64,000 bases of DNA from Actinosynnema sp042752395 (GCF_042752395.1 NZ_JBHYXZ010000034.1:1-64000); one strand, 5' to 3'; shown: positions 1-7,599, counted from the first letter of the stretch. Notes: generated by a model from the letters alone, not told the origin. Numbers and translations: made by a program.

Positions 1-115
1 GCCGCGCGCGGCGCACAGGCCCCCGGGGGGCGGGGGGGGGGGGGCGGGGGGGGGCGGGGGGGGGGGGCCGGCGGGGGGGGGGGGGGCCCCCCCCCCCCCC
101 GGCGCGCACACGAGC
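1..115. other. Low-complexity G/C homopolymer end
   Basis: This stretch is almost only runs of G and C with no codon structure on either strand. It sits where the next gene after hadB would be expected. It looks like a low-quality contig end rather than biological sequence, so nothing should be concluded about the region downstream of hadB. Confidence 0.6.
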
Positions 116-129
116 GCGCTGTGCGACTT

Positions 130-552
130 CTAGGGGCGCAGCCGGACGCGCGCGGACGCGCCGCCGAGCACCGACTTGCCCTCGAACGACGCCGTCACGT
201 TGACCTTGAACGTCCCGTCGTCCAGGGCCTTGGTGACCTTCGCGGTGACCTCCACGAGCGCGCCCTTGCCGTCGTCGGGCACCGGGACGGGCCGGCCGAA
301 CCGCACGCCGTACTCCACGACCGCGCCGGGGTCGCCCGTCCAGTCAGTGACGATGCGCGCGGCGAGGCCCATGGTGAGCATCCCGTGCGCGATGACGCCG
401 GGCAGGCCGACCTCGGTGGCGAACCGCTCGTTCCAGTGGATCGGGTTGAAGTCGCCGGACGCGCCCGCGTACCGGACCAGGTCGGCGCGGGTGATGCGCA
501 GCGACAGCGGCGGCAGCTCGTCGCCGACGGAGACCTCCGATGCGCGGATCAC
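130..552 (-). CDS. hadB: MaoC-like (3R)-hydroxyacyl dehydratase subunit HadB
   Basis: A 140-residue hot-dog-fold protein of the MaoC dehydratase family. The hydratase motif is visible as GDFNPIHWNERFA, with the Asp and His of the catalytic pair, followed by GVIAHGMLTMGL. In mycobacteria HadB pairs with HadA to dehydrate 3-hydroxyacyl-ACP in type II fatty acid synthesis. That role is carried over by family and gene order, and a mycolate-free host would use the pair for something else. The GTG start at 552 is chosen because it overlaps the hadA stop (GTGA); upstream ATG codons lie inside hadA. It ends at a TAG just before low-quality sequence. Confidence 0.85.
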   Translation of the reverse strand: MIRASEVSVGDELPPLSLRITRADLVRYAGASGDFNPIHWNERFATEVGLPGVIAHGMLTMGLAARIVTDWTGDPGAVVEYGVRFGRPVPVPDDGKGALVEVTAKVTKALDDGTFKVNVTASFEGKSVLGGASARVRLRP

Positions 553-998
553 GCGCCCTCCCCCCGCACGATGAGCGTGCACCGGCCGGTCGTGACGGGC
601 TCGCCGTCCTCCGTGGTGACCTCGGCCCGCAGCGCCAGCATGTCGTTGCCCATGCGCGTGGTGATGCCGTCCACGTGCAGCGACGTGGTCAGGCGGTCGC
701 CCGCGACGATGGGGCGGTGGTGGACGAACGCCTGGTCGCCGTGCACCACGCGGCTGTAGTCCAGGCCCAGCTCCCGGTCCTCGATCAGGAGGTCGTTCAC
801 CTTCATCGACACGATGATCGCGAACGTGGGCGGCGCGATGACGTCGCGGTACCCGGCCGCGCGGGCGGCCTCGGGGTCGCGGTGCAGCGGGCTGGTCTCG
901 CCGAGGGCTTCGGCGAACTCGCGGATCTTCTCGCGGCCGACCTCGTAGGGCGGTGACGGCGGGTAGGAACGTCCGACGTAGGACTGGTCGAGAGGCAC
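549..998 (-). CDS. hadA: MaoC-like dehydratase subunit HadA (UPF0336 type)
   Basis: 149 residues with an N-terminal MaoC/FAS1-type dehydratase domain, the non-catalytic partner of HadB in the heterodimer. Visible features are the start PLDQSYVGRSYPP and VHGDQAFVHHRPIVAGD in the second half. It lies in the conserved order tRNA-Thr, tRNA-Met, rpmG, hadA, hadB, which matches the mycobacterial locus. The GTG start at 998 is 9 nt from a TATAAC box, suggesting a leaderless or nearly leaderless mRNA. The longer open frame upstream runs through rpmG and is not used. Translation is coupled to hadB by a 4-nt overlap. Confidence 0.85.
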   Translation of the reverse strand: MPLDQSYVGRSYPPSPPYEVGREKIREFAEALGETSPLHRDPEAARAAGYRDVIAPPTFAIIVSMKVNDLLIEDRELGLDYSRVVHGDQAFVHHRPIVAGDRLTTSLHVDGITTRMGNDMLALRAEVTTEDGEPVTTGRCTLIVRGEGA

Positions 999-1007
999 GA
1001 CGAGCAG

Positions 1008-1013
1008 GTTATA
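1008..1013 (-). promoter_or_regulatory. Probable -10 box of hadA
   Basis: TATAAC on the minus strand lies 9 nt upstream of the hadA GTG. It is immediately downstream of the rpmG hairpin, so the -35 region would lie within that hairpin. This is a sequence-based prediction only. Confidence 0.45.
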
Positions 1014-1017
1014 ACGC

Positions 1018-1055
1018 GACGAGGCCCGCCCCCGAACGCGGGGACGGGCCTCGTC
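1018..1055 (-). terminator. Hairpin between rpmG and hadA
   Basis: An 11-bp perfect stem (1018-1028 with 1045-1055) is extended by four more pairs after one mismatch, with a short loop. It begins about 20 nt after the rpmG stop codon and probably ends the tRNA/rpmG transcript. There is no strong T-run, which is usual in high-GC actinomycetes. Confidence 0.6.
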
Positions 1056-1074
1056 GTGAGGTCTGGCTACCGGC

Positions 1075-1239
1075 TCAGCGGGTTTCCTTGTGGGCGCGGT
1101 GCGTCTTGCAGTTCGGGCAGAACTTCTTGATCTCCAGGCGGTCCGGGTCGTTGCGCCGGTTCTTCCTGGTGATGTAGTTCCGGTGCTTGCACTCCTCGCA
1201 CGCGAGGGTGATCTTGGGGCGTACGTCGGTTGCAGCCAC
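1075..1239 (-). CDS. rpmG: 50S ribosomal protein L33 (zinc-binding form)
   Basis: 54 residues, the normal length of L33, a small protein of the large ribosomal subunit. Two CxxC pairs (CEEC at 14-17 and CPNC at 41-44) form the zinc ribbon, so this is the zinc-containing paralogue that is often replaced by a cysteine-free copy under zinc starvation. The GTG start at 1239 is preceded by AAGGCAAGGA. The gene is too small to stand out among overlapping open frames. It sits between tRNA-Met and hadA as in other actinobacteria. Confidence 0.95.
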   Translation of the reverse strand: MAATDVRPKITLACEECKHRNYITRKNRRNDPDRLEIKKFCPNCKTHRAHKETR

Positions 1240-1409
1240 GGTCCTTGCCTTTCTAGAGCTCGTGTGCCCCGGCCCGGCAGGGCGACCGCGGCGGGCTTAC
1301 CACCACGGCGGGGATCCAGCGGAACCAACGGTACCCACCGGTCGGAACATTCCCACCCACGCCCTGTATCCACCGGCACCTGACCCACCAAGGTCAACCA
1401 CCGGGGGGT

Positions 1410-1459
1410 CCAGGGGGGCTTCGCCCCCCCTGGGCGGGGTCCGGGGGCCGCGCCCCCGG
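1410..1459. repeat. Two adjacent GC-rich hairpins
   Basis: Two back-to-back inverted repeats lie between tRNA-Met and rpmG: CCAGGGGGGC with its complement around a TTC loop (1410-1433), and CCGGGGGCCGCGCCCCCGG (1441-1459). They may process or terminate the tRNA transcript. Hairpins of this composition are common in intergenic DNA of high-GC actinomycetes, so no specific role is claimed. Confidence 0.4.
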
Positions 1460-1515
1460 TGTGATGCGGAGCGAGAGGGCCTGCGCACTCCGCAGGCACA
1501 CCTCACCCACTCGCG

Positions 1516-1588
1516 TAGCGGTGGCCGGACTTGAACCGGCGACACAGCGATTATGAGCCGCTTGCTCTACCAACTGAGCTACACCGCT
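1516..1588 (-). tRNA. tRNA-Met (anticodon CAT)
   Basis: A full cloverleaf can be drawn on the minus strand: acceptor AGCGGTG with CACCGCT, D-stem GCTC with GAGC, anticodon loop CTCATAA, and T-loop TTCAAGT. The first acceptor pair is a normal A-T pair, so this is an elongator tRNA rather than the initiator. The discriminator base is A. CCA is not encoded. Confidence 0.95.
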
Positions 1589-1632
1589 GAGACAACGCAG
1601 CCGCGATGCACGAGCACCGCGGCCAGTTGTTG

Positions 1633-1705
1633 AGCCCCTTTACGGAATCGAACCGTAGACCTTCTCCTTACCATGGAGACGCTCTGCCGACTGAGCTAAA
1701 GGGGC
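1633..1705 (-). tRNA. tRNA-Thr (anticodon GGT)
   Basis: Minus-strand cloverleaf: acceptor GCCCCTT with AAGGGGC, D-stem GCTC with GAGC, anticodon stem TCTCC with GGAGA around ATGGTAA, and T-arm TACGG-TTCGATT-CCGTA. The discriminator base is T. It lies 44 nt upstream of tRNA-Met and is probably co-transcribed with it. Confidence 0.95.
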
Positions 1706-1775
1706 TTGCTGTTGCTCTTGCAGCGAGGAGAACTCTACAACAGGGCCGCCTCGGGATGGAAATCGGGGGTGCCCT

Positions 1776-4379
1776 TCAGTGCACCAAGGTGAGCACCGTC
1801 TCATCCCGGGCTCCCCTCACCTGCACCGTTCGGGCCCGCAGCCACGCCTCGAAGCGGTCCTCGGACAGCGGCCGGGAGATCAGGTAGCCCTGCGCCACGT
1901 CGCAGCCCATGCCGACGAGCTGGTCGCGGGCGGCGTCGTCCTCGACGCCCTCGGCGACCACGGTGAGCCCCAGCGAGTGGCCCAGCTCGACGATCGAGCG
2001 GACCACGGCCATGTCGCCGAGGTCGGTGCCCATGCCGAGGACGAAGCTCTTGTCGATCTTCACCTCGTCCACCGGGAGCTGCCGCAGGTAGGCCAGCGAC
2101 GAGTAGCCGGTGCCGAAGTCGTCCACGGCGAGCACGACGCCCATCTGGTGCAGCCGCCGCAGCACGGGTAGCGCGCGTTCCGGGTCGGCCATCACGCCGG
2201 ACTCGGTCAGCTCGAAGGTCAGCAGCTCGGGCGGCACCTCGTGGCGCTTCAGCGCCGCCGCCACCCGGTCCGGGAACTCCTCGTCGGCCAGCGTGCGCAC
2301 GGACAGGTTGACCGCGATCGACATCCGCAGCCCGCGGTCGATCCAGAGGCGCACCCGCGCCAGCGCGGTGTCCATGACGAAGTCGGTGAGCACGTCGACG
2401 AGCCCGGTCGCCTCGACGGCGGGCACGAACTCGTCCGGGTCCACGCGGCCGAACTCGGGGTGCTTCCAGCGCACCAGCGCCTCCGCGCCGACCACCTGGC
2501 GGCTCGGCAGGGCGACCTTCGGCTGGTAGTGCACGGAGATCTGGCCGTTCTCCAGGGCGGACCGGAACTGGGTGACGAGCTGGAACCGGCGCAGGAAGAT
2601 CTGGCCCATGCTGGGCGCGTACTGGCGCAGCGGCTCGTTGTCGCTGGTGGCCCGGACCGCCACGTCGGCGCGTTGCAGCAGCGCGTCCGGGTCGGGGTCC
2701 TCGACGTCGCAGTCGGCGGTGGTGACCCAGCCGACGACCGCGCCCGCCTCCACGGTGAGCCGGTCGACCGGGTAGGGCACGGACAGGGCGGCGCGCAGCC
2801 GTTCGGCGATCTCCTGGATCTGCTCGGCCTGCCGGTCCAGCAGCAGCGCGGCGAACGCGCCGCCCTCCAGCCGGGCCAGCGGCACCTCGGGCCCCAGCTC
2901 GTCGCGCAGCCGGCGGCCGGCGGCGACGACCATCCGGTTGCCCCACGCCTGGCCGAGCGCGTCGGAGACGGTGGACAGCACGTCCAGGTCGATGCGGACC
3001 ACGACGGCCGTGTCGGCCTCGGCCATCGGCCCGTTCGCGGCCTCGCGGAAGCCCGGCCGGTTGAGCAGGCCGGTCAGCGGGTCGTGGTAGGCGTCGTGGC
3101 GCAGCCGGGCGAGCAGGCGGCGGTTGTCCACCGCGGTGGACAGGTGGCTCGCGAGCGTGCGCAGGAGCTGGATGTCGGCCTTGCCGAAGCCGCGCCACCG
3201 GCTGAGCCGGTCGTGCACCTCGATCGCGCCGAGGAGCTGGGTCGCCCCGCGCAGCGGCACGACCAGGGCTTCCTGCGCGTCCCGGCGGGTCAGGGCCTCG
3301 GCGACCTCCTCGCCCGCCTCCGAGCTGCGGAAGTACCGCACCTGCGCGCCGGGCAGCTGGAGCATGGCGTCGTCGCGCAGCACGCGCGGGTCGTCGCGGC
3401 GCATGCCCTGGGGCAGCGGCTCGCCCGCGACCAGCGTGCGCATCGGCGTCTGCGGGTCGGTGCGCAGCCGGAGCACGACGCGGTTGGCGTTGAGCTGTTC
3501 GCGGATGCGTTCGGCGATGGCCTGCCAGTCGTCGTCCTCGCCGCAGCCGTCGTCCTCGTCCGGCGCGGAGCCGTGCGGGCCGGTGGCGTGGCGGCCGGAG
3601 CGGGCCACGCGCAGCGAGACCTCGCTGAGCGCCTCCAGGTCGCGCTGCTCGCGCAGCAGCCCGGAGTAGGCGAGGTAGATGGCGGTGATGCCGAGGAACA
3701 CCAGGCCGATGAGCAGGCCGCCCCACGGCGCCTTGTCGGCGATCTCGTAGCCGGCCAGGCCCGCGGAGGTGTTCAGCAGCGCCACCACGAGGGTCTGCGC
3801 GACCAGGCGCAGGCTCGGCGCGACCCGCATGCCCTTGCCCATGATCCGCAGCGCGGTCAGGCCGAGCACGCTGGCCAGCAGCGGCACCGCGATGGTGCCG
3901 ACGAACGCGCCCGCCCAGAACGGGCCGCCCGCGCCGAGGAGCCGGTTGACCAGCTCGGCGACCGCGAAGGCCACCGAGATCTCCATGAACATCAGGCCCG
4001 CGTTGTAGACGGCGCGGTCGAGCACGCGGCGGCCGAGCAGCGTGCCGACGCCCGCGACCACGTGCGCGGCGAGCACGATCTCGAACGGCGCGACCAGCAG
4101 GCCGAGCACGAGCGGGATCTCGGTGAACGAGATGGTCCAGGCCACCCCGCTGCGCACGTCGACGTTGATGGCCAGTTGCTCGGCGAGCAGGAAGCCGACC
4201 ACGAGCAGCGGACCGGTCCACAGCAGGCGGACGTCCGGTTCGGTGTCGGGCAGCCACTTGCCGACGAGGTAGGCCGACAGCGCACCCGCGACGAGGAGCA
4301 GGACCGCGAACACGCTGAAGGCGCGGTTCGTGGACCGGGTCGGCGCGCTGGGCGCCGTGGCCGACGCGTGGTCGGACAT
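1776..4379 (-). CDS. Membrane GGDEF-EAL protein (c-di-GMP phosphodiesterase, likely)
   Basis: 867 residues. Domain order: about eight hydrophobic helices (residues 20-240), a GAF-like region (about 285-420), a GGDEF-type domain (about 430-590) and an EAL domain (about 615-855). The signature loop of the cyclase domain reads GGAFA instead of GGDEF, so cyclase activity is probably lost. The EAL domain keeps AEALVRW, ELTES, DDFGTGYSS, KIDKSF, EGVE and QGY, the metal and substrate residues of active c-di-GMP phosphodiesterases. It therefore probably lowers c-di-GMP in response to a membrane or GAF-sensed signal. The ATG at 4379 is chosen because GAGGAGG lies just upstream; an in-frame extension to 4487 lacks such a site. 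It appears to be transcribed alone. Confidence 0.88.
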   Translation of the reverse strand: MSDHASATAPSAPTRSTNRAFSVFAVLLLVAGALSAYLVGKWLPDTEPDVRLLWTGPLLVVGFLLAEQLAINVDVRSGVAWTISFTEIPLVLGLLVAPFEIVLAAHVVAGVGTLLGRRVLDRAVYNAGLMFMEISVAFAVAELVNRLLGAGGPFWAGAFVGTIAVPLLASVLGLTALRIMGKGMRVAPSLRLVAQTLVVALLNTSAGLAGYEIADKAPWGGLLIGLVFLGITAIYLAYSGLLREQRDLEALSEVSLRVARSGRHATGPHGSAPDEDDGCGEDDDWQAIAERIREQLNANRVVLRLRTDPQTPMRTLVAGEPLPQGMRRDDPRVLRDDAMLQLPGAQVRYFRSSEAGEEVAEALTRRDAQEALVVPLRGATQLLGAIEVHDRLSRWRGFGKADIQLLRTLASHLSTAVDNRRLLARLRHDAYHDPLTGLLNRPGFREAANGPMAEADTAVVVRIDLDVLSTVSDALGQAWGNRMVVAAGRRLRDELGPEVPLARLEGGAFAALLLDRQAEQIQEIAERLRAALSVPYPVDRLTVEAGAVVGWVTTADCDVEDPDPDALLQRADVAVRATSDNEPLRQYAPSMGQIFLRRFQLVTQFRSALENGQISVHYQPKVALPSRQVVGAEALVRWKHPEFGRVDPDEFVPAVEATGLVDVLTDFVMDTALARVRLWIDRGLRMSIAVNLSVRTLADEEFPDRVAAALKRHEVPPELLTFELTESGVMADPERALPVLRRLHQMGVVLAVDDFGTGYSSLAYLRQLPVDEVKIDKSFVLGMGTDLGDMAVVRSIVELGHSLGLTVVAEGVEDDAARDQLVGMGCDVAQGYLISRPLSEDRFEAWLRARTVQVRGARDETVLTLVH

Positions 4380-4444
4380 CGAGCCTCCTCGTCGGCCGTC
4401 GTCGCGGTGGGCCGGGTCGCGGCCTACGGGCTCCGGGCGTGACT

Positions 4445-4475
4445 GAGGGGTCCCGAAGACCGACCAGGACCCCTC
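4445..4475 (-). terminator. Hairpin after the PhzF-like gene
   Basis: GAGGGGTCC (4445-4453) pairs with GGACCCCTC (4467-4475). It lies between the end of the PhzF-like gene and the start of the GGDEF-EAL gene and could terminate the former. Confidence 0.4.
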
Positions 4476-4554
4476 CAAGGCTGCCAATGTACCCCGGTCG
4501 GGGGACGAAATGGCAGGTCGTGTAGCGGAATGCCACCGGAAGTCGCCGGGTGAC

Positions 4555-5325
4555 TCACACGATCAGTCGGCCCTGGATCACCGTCACGGCCTGTCCGGCG
4601 AGCCGTACGCGATCTTGGTCGAGGGTGGCCCGGACCAGCCCGCCGCGGGCCGACGCCTGCTCGGCCAGCAGGTTCGGGCGGCCGAGCCGGGGCGCCCACC
4701 AGGAGGCGAGCGTGCAGTGCGCGGAACCGGTTACGGGATCCTCCGGGACTCCGTAGGACGGGTAGAAGCACCGGCTCACCACGTCCAGGCCGGGCCGGTC
4801 GCCCGGTGCGGTGACGATCACGCCGCGGCCGGGCACCTCGGCCAGCGCGGCGAAGTCCGGGCGCAGGTCGCGGACCTCGTCGGCCGAGTCCGCCTCCACG
4901 AGGACGTCGGACACGGCCTGGGCCACCGCGCGCACCGTCACCCCGGGCAGGCCCGCGCGCAGCGGCGTGGTGACCTCGATCGGCTCCGCCGGGTCGGCCG
5001 GGAAGTCCATCTCCACCCAGCCGTCGTCGGCCGTGCAGGTGAGCACGCCGCTGCGGGTGGTGAAGGCGCGGTCGCCGCCGAGCACGTGCGCGGTGGCCAG
5101 GGTGGCGTGGCCGCACAGGTCCACCTCGGCGACCGGGGTGAACCAGCGCAGGGGCAGCGGGCCGTCCTCGTGATCGACCCGCACGAACGCGGTCTCGGCG
5201 TGCTTCATCTCCGCGGCGACGGACTGCATCCAGCGCTCGTCCGCCGGGCCGTCCAGCAGCACGACGCCCGCCGGGTTGCCCGCGAAGGCGCGGTCGGTGA
5301 AGGCGTCGACCACGTAGATCTCCAC
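4555..5325 (-). CDS. PhzF family isomerase/epimerase-like protein
   Basis: 256 residues, close to the usual family length. It shows both half-domain motifs: GNPAGVVL near the N-terminus, KHAETAFV with the Glu that serves as general acid/base in PhzF, CGHATLATAHV, and DPVTGSAHC in the second lobe. Family members include PhzF of phenazine synthesis and diaminopimelate epimerase-like enzymes; most actinomycete copies have no known substrate. The GTG start at 5325 is 7 nt after a TACATT box and has no ribosome-binding site, which suggests a leaderless mRNA. It is divergent from the GNAT gene. No phenazine genes are nearby. Confidence 0.85.
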   Translation of the reverse strand: MEIYVVDAFTDRAFAGNPAGVVLLDGPADERWMQSVAAEMKHAETAFVRVDHEDGPLPLRWFTPVAEVDLCGHATLATAHVLGGDRAFTTRSGVLTCTADDGWVEMDFPADPAEPIEVTTPLRAGLPGVTVRAVAQAVSDVLVEADSADEVRDLRPDFAALAEVPGRGVIVTAPGDRPGLDVVSRCFYPSYGVPEDPVTGSAHCTLASWWAPRLGRPNLLAEQASARGGLVRATLDQDRVRLAGQAVTVIQGRLIV

Positions 5326-5364
5326 GGTGGGCAATGTACGTCCGGAACCGGTTAGCTGACAGGT

Positions 5365-6156
5365 GTGGACCCGCTGCTCCCCGACATCGCGCCCGTCGAC
5401 GACCCGTACTCGTTCGCCGAGGTGCCCGAGGACAGCCTGGACGCCACCTGGGGCGCGTTGCGCACGCACTCGTTGCGCTGGCACCCGGGGGCCGACCTGG
5501 GGCGGCTGCTGCGGGAGTGGCCGCTGAGCGGCGCGGGCGACCACGACACGGCCGCGCTGGTGACCGTGCCGAGCCGGGCCGTCGAGGCCGCGGGCGTGCT
5601 GGCGGCGCACGGCTTCGCGCCGCTGCTGGTGACCGCGGCCCGGCTGCCCGGACGCGGGCGCGACGGCGGCGCGGGGGTGGCGATCCGGCCGTTGACGCCG
5701 GCGGACCTCGACGTGGCGGTGGCGCTGAACCTGGAGACGGTGCGGTTCGACAGCCGGTTCGGGATGGTCAACGCCCGCCCGTCCAGCCGCGAGCGGCTGC
5801 GCGAGCACATCGCCGGGCTGCTGGGGCGGCCGGAGCCGTGCGGGTGGCTGGCGGTGCGCGACGGCGAGGTCGTCGGGTTCCTGTACTACGACCTGCCGGG
5901 GCACTCGGACTGGATCGCCGGGCGGACGTCGGTGCGGCCGGTGGCGTACCTCGGGCAGCTGGGCGTGCGGGAGGACGTGCGGGGCGGTGGCGTCGGCGCG
6001 GCCCTGGCCGACCACGCGCACCGGCGGCTGGACGAGGCGGGCGTCGGCGTGACGCTGCTGCACCACGCCCTGCCGAACCCGCTGTCGACCCCGTTCTGGT
6101 ACTCGCACGGCTACCGCCCGCTGTGGACGACCTGGCAACGCCGCCCCGCCCGCTGA
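5365..6156 (+). CDS. GNAT family N-acetyltransferase
   Basis: 263 residues. The C-terminal half (from about residue 105) is a GNAT domain: AIRPLTPADLDVA opens the fold, and LGVREDVRGGGVGAAL is the acetyl-CoA pyrophosphate-binding motif. The N-terminal 100 residues have no motif I recognise and may be a degenerate second GNAT lobe. Substrate unknown. The GTG start at 5365 is 7 nt downstream of a weak TTAGCT box. It starts 39 bp from the divergent PhzF-like gene. Confidence 0.8.
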   Translation: MDPLLPDIAPVDDPYSFAEVPEDSLDATWGALRTHSLRWHPGADLGRLLREWPLSGAGDHDTAALVTVPSRAVEAAGVLAAHGFAPLLVTAARLPGRGRDGGAGVAIRPLTPADLDVAVALNLETVRFDSRFGMVNARPSSRERLREHIAGLLGRPEPCGWLAVRDGEVVGFLYYDLPGHSDWIAGRTSVRPVAYLGQLGVREDVRGGGVGAALADHAHRRLDEAGVGVTLLHHALPNPLSTPFWYSHGYRPLWTTWQRRPAR

Positions 6157-6210
6157 CGCCTCGGCCCTCTGTCGCCCGCCCGCTGAGCCTCGACGTGGGC
6201 GCTCGACCGG

Positions 6211-6269
6211 GTGGAGTAGCCGAACGGCTACCGCCGGCCGGGTGAACTTGCCCCGGCGGGGTACTCCAC
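6211..6269 (+). terminator. Nested inverted repeat after the GNAT gene
   Basis: Outer arms GTGGAGTA (6211-6218) and TACTCCAC (6262-6269) enclose inner arms CCGCCGG (6231-6237) and CCGGCGG (6253-6259). It lies 55 nt after the acetyltransferase stop and 40 nt before the next start. A terminator is the simplest reading; a structured leader of the next gene is the alternative. Confidence 0.4.
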
Positions 6270-6308
6270 GGACAGGTCCAGACCTCCTACACGACAAGGA
6301 AGCGGGTC

Positions 6309-6578
6309 ATGAGAAGGACGGGCGAGGGGGTCGCCATGAGCGTTGCGAGGGAGCTGTCCGGGCGGGCGAAGGCCATGCTGCGCGCCGTCGCCGCCGGCCG
6401 GGCCGAGCTGTCGGGGGGCCGTGAGCCGGACCTGTACGTGGACGGGTTGCCGTGCTGCGACCAGATGGTCACGCACGACCTGGTGCACGCGGGTCTGCTG
6501 CGGGCGCGACGCGTGGTGGGTCTGGACGAGCGCACGGACGCGGAACTGACCGAAGCCGGGCGCGCCGCGATCGCTTAA
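6309..6578 (+). CDS. Small winged-helix-like hypothetical protein
   Basis: 89 residues, not recognised. After a short basic start it has an Ala-rich helix (ELSGRAKAMLRAVAAGRAEL), a short strand region (PDLYVDG), and HDLVHAGLLRAR with a C-terminal ELTEAGRAAI. That pattern resembles the recognition half of small winged-helix proteins, but this is fold-level inference. ATG 6309 follows AAGGAAGC; an internal ATG at 6336 (80 residues) is possible. The pair CC at residues 49-50 is notable in so small a protein. A LexA-type box begins 4 nt after its stop codon. Confidence 0.65.
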   Translation: MRRTGEGVAMSVARELSGRAKAMLRAVAAGRAELSGGREPDLYVDGLPCCDQMVTHDLVHAGLLRARRVVGLDERTDAELTEAGRAAIA

Positions 6579-6581
6579 CCC

Positions 6582-6610
6582 TCGAACAAGCGTTCGATAT
6601 GGGTTATGCT
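6582..6610 (+). promoter_or_regulatory. LexA (SOS) box overlapping a promoter
   Basis: TCGAACAAGCGTTCGA (6582-6597) is a perfect match to the actinobacterial LexA box TCGAAC-N4-GTTCGA. Its left half lies exactly 17 nt upstream of TATGCT (6605-6610), a good -10 box, so the operator occupies the -35 position of a plus-strand promoter with a predicted start near 6617. The operator itself has no direction; orientation is set by the -10 box. No convincing coding gene follows. Confidence 0.65.
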
Positions 6611-6616
6611 GCACTC

Positions 6617-6660
6617 GAGGCCGGCACGCAAGCGAGAGGAAGCGCTTGCGCGCCGGCCTC
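6617..6660 (+). ncRNA. Predicted SOS-controlled hairpin RNA 5' end
   Basis: GAGGCCGGC (6617-6625) pairs with GCCGGCCTC (6652-6660). After one mismatch CGCAAGCG (6627-6634) pairs with CGCTTGCG (6643-6650), leaving an 8-nt purine-rich loop. The hairpin starts at the predicted transcription start of the LexA-box promoter. It could be the 5' domain of a small RNA extending toward 6781, or a terminator for the gene ending at 6578. No reading frame here has a credible start and stop before tRNA-Tyr. Confidence 0.35.
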
Positions 6661-6738
6661 ACCCGTGCCGAGCCCACACCTCACGCCCCCCGCACGCTCG
6701 ACGGGGCTGCGAGGGGGCGCGCCTGCGGACGACAAAAA

Positions 6739-6781
6739 GCGAGGACCCCTGCTCGCGCATTCCGCAAGCAGGGGTCCTCGC
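6739..6781 (-). terminator. Intrinsic terminator of tRNA-Tyr
   Basis: A perfect 15-bp stem (6739-6753 with 6767-6781) has a 13-nt loop and is followed on the minus strand by TTTTT. This is a classical intrinsic terminator located 5 nt after the mature tRNA-Tyr end. The opposite strand has no T-run, so it is directional. Confidence 0.85.
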
Positions 6782-6786
6782 TGTTG

Positions 6787-6867
6787 TGGCGGGTAGAGGA
6801 TTCGAACCTCTGTAGCTTTCGCGACGGATTTACAGTCCGCTCCCATTGGCCGCTCGGGCAACCCGCC
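6787..6867 (-). tRNA. tRNA-Tyr (anticodon GTA)
   Basis: A class II tRNA on the minus strand: acceptor GGCGGGT with ACCCGCC, anticodon loop CTGTAAA, long variable arm with CGCGAAAGC, T-arm AGAGG-TTCGAAT-CCTCT and discriminator A. 81 nt, CCA not encoded. Confidence 0.95.
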
Positions 6868-6990
6868 CCGCCCCCGGTGGTGCCGGGTGCGGTGGAGACA
6901 ATACATAAGCCCGCGGGGACGTGTGCAACCGGGTTCCCCGGTAGGCTCCCGGGCAGTTCCGGACCCCACCTACGCGGAGGTAGCGAGCAC

Positions 6991-7482
6991 GTGGCAGACC
7001 CGTCGTTCGACGTGGTGAGCAAGGTCGACCGCCAGGAGGTCGACAACGCGCTCAACCAGGCCGCCAAGGAGCTGAGCACCCGGTTCGACTTCCGCGGCAC
7101 GGGCACCCAGGTGTCCTGGGCCGGCGAGGAGGCGATCACCTTCCAGTCCGAGACCGAGGAGCGGTGCCGGGCGGCGATCGACGTCTTCCAGGAGAAGCTG
7201 GTCAAGCGCGGCATCTCGATGAAGGCCTTCGAGATCGGCGACCCGACCCCGTCGGGCAAGGTGTTCAAGGTGACCGGCACGATCGTCCAGGGCATCTCGA
7301 GCGAGAAGGCCAAGGAGATCGCGAAGAAGGTCCGTGACGAGGGCCCGAAGGGCGTGCAGGCCCAGATCCAGGGCGACCAGCTGCGCATCTCCGGCAAGAA
7401 GAAGGACCACCTGCAGGACGTCATCGCGCTGCTGAAGAACTCCGACTTCGGCATCGCACTGCAGTTCACCAACTACCGGTGA
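6991..7482 (+). CDS. yajQ: YajQ family nucleotide-binding protein
   Basis: 163 residues, the standard length for YajQ/DUF520. Visible features are SFDVVSKVDRQEVDNAL at the start, STRFDFRGT, and the ending NSDFGIALQFTNYR. Family members bind nucleotides; a homologue in Xanthomonas is a c-di-GMP effector, and others bind RNA. The role in actinobacteria is not settled. The GTG at 6991 has CGGAGG 10-15 nt upstream. The open frame extends far upstream, but only across tRNA-Tyr. It is divergent from tRNA-Tyr and appears to be a single-gene unit. Confidence 0.92.
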   Translation: MADPSFDVVSKVDRQEVDNALNQAAKELSTRFDFRGTGTQVSWAGEEAITFQSETEERCRAAIDVFQEKLVKRGISMKAFEIGDPTPSGKVFKVTGTIVQGISSEKAKEIAKKVRDEGPKGVQAQIQGDQLRISGKKKDHLQDVIALLKNSDFGIALQFTNYR

Positions 7483-7599
7483 CCCCTCGCGCCGTGTGAC
7501 GACGACCACGTGCCGCCGCTCTGACCGCCGTCCGCCGCCCGACCGGGCCGGGTAGCGTCCTCGCGACGTCCGGCCCCGGGCGTGCCCGGGGCGGGTGGT

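Noticed and set aside
1..129. hadC or tRNA-Trp after hadB as in mycobacteria
   Set aside because: The sequence there is homopolymeric and carries no readable gene.
2241..4442. 733-residue open frame on the plus strand
   Set aside because: It is the antisense shadow of the GGDEF-EAL gene; composition is His/Arg/Gln-rich with no domain pattern.
6646..7482. Open frame running from the SOS region into yajQ
   Set aside because: It crosses a terminator and the whole tRNA-Tyr gene; yajQ starts properly at 6991 with a ribosome-binding site.
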